Assembly: GCA_036169595.1 (NCBI GenBank)
Contig: CM069767.1
Location: 3,302,501 to 3,366,500, forward strand
DNA from: Dictyostelium firmibasis
Lineage: Eukaryota; Evosea; Eumycetozoa; Dictyosteliales; Dictyosteliaceae
Length of the DNA stretch: 64,000 bases
Direction: 5' to 3'
Each line of letters begins with the position of its first letter. Positions within the stretch are counted from its first letter, which is position 1. The notes under the pieces were generated by a model. It was not told where the DNA came from, ran no database searches, and saw only the letters and a program-made list of their open reading frames with translations. Shown here one piece after another: positions 60,907 to 64,000 of this stretch. The position numbers and the translations under genes were made by a program.

Positions 60907-64000
<3,094 letters not shown>

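Overview
This window is nuclear DNA of a dictyostelid amoeba, almost certainly Dictyostelium discoideum or a very close relative. The evidence is: extremely A+T-rich noncoding DNA full of A and T homopolymers; long AAT/ATT trinucleotide tracts in introns, intergenic DNA and exons (where they encode asparagine runs, with CAA runs encoding glutamine); mostly short A/T-rich GT-AG introns; strongly A/T-ending codons; and lineage-typical families (FNIP repeats, ComC-type EGF proteins, ponticulin-like secreted protein). Genes are dense and lie on both strands. I see no rRNA, no convincing tRNA, no CRISPR array, and no retroelement or virus-like element. Exon joins given here were inferred by me from splice signals, reading phase and family alignment from memory; none was tested against transcripts.

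Layout. 1-181: 3' end of an unknown gene. 699-1394: small secreted, probably GPI-anchored protein. 1806-5669: an XRN-type 5'-3' exoribonuclease whose catalytic core is interrupted by two RRMs and a UBA-like segment and which ends in a PITH domain; this is the most unusual protein in the window. 5849-7186 (-): FNIP-repeat protein. About 7333-7770 (-): coding-like relic. 8023-9409: autophagy protein Atg5. 9609-12396 (-): PTEN-type phosphatase with C2, PH and a second C2-like part. 12955-14903 (-): UDP-glucose pyrophosphorylase, divergent from 16063-17379, alanine-glyoxylate aminotransferase. 17992-20003: lunapark (ER three-way-junction protein) in six exons. 20327-25660: three tandem flavin-containing monooxygenases. 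25730-27259 (-): GPKOW splicing factor. 27502-30195 (-): TFIIIC subunit 5. 31363-32181: secreted Cys-rich protein. 32460-35849: large Asn-rich lineage-specific protein. 35961-41921 (-): TMEM94-like P-type-ATPase-related membrane protein in two exons. 42579-44153: RBM34/Nop12-like nucleolar RRM protein. 44263-49285 (-): CLEC16A/Ema homologue in four exons. 51132-51991: ribosomal protein S9, with a long intron that can fold into a large hairpin. 52873-53766: small multispan membrane protein. 54837-59978 and 60907-64000 (running off the window): tandem ComC-like secreted or membrane EGF/E-set proteins.

There is no operon logic; the genes are mostly unrelated housekeeping and lineage-specific loci. 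Two local themes stand out. Tandem duplication shaped the FMO trio and the ComC-like pair, and in both clusters the copies differ in intron content. Several genes touch endomembrane or autophagy biology (Atg5, CLEC16A, lunapark, TMEM94, PTEN-like), which I treat as coincidence. The best leads for new biology are the XRN-RRM-UBA-PITH fusion, which may couple RNA decay to the proteasome, and the S9 intron hairpin, a candidate splicing control element.
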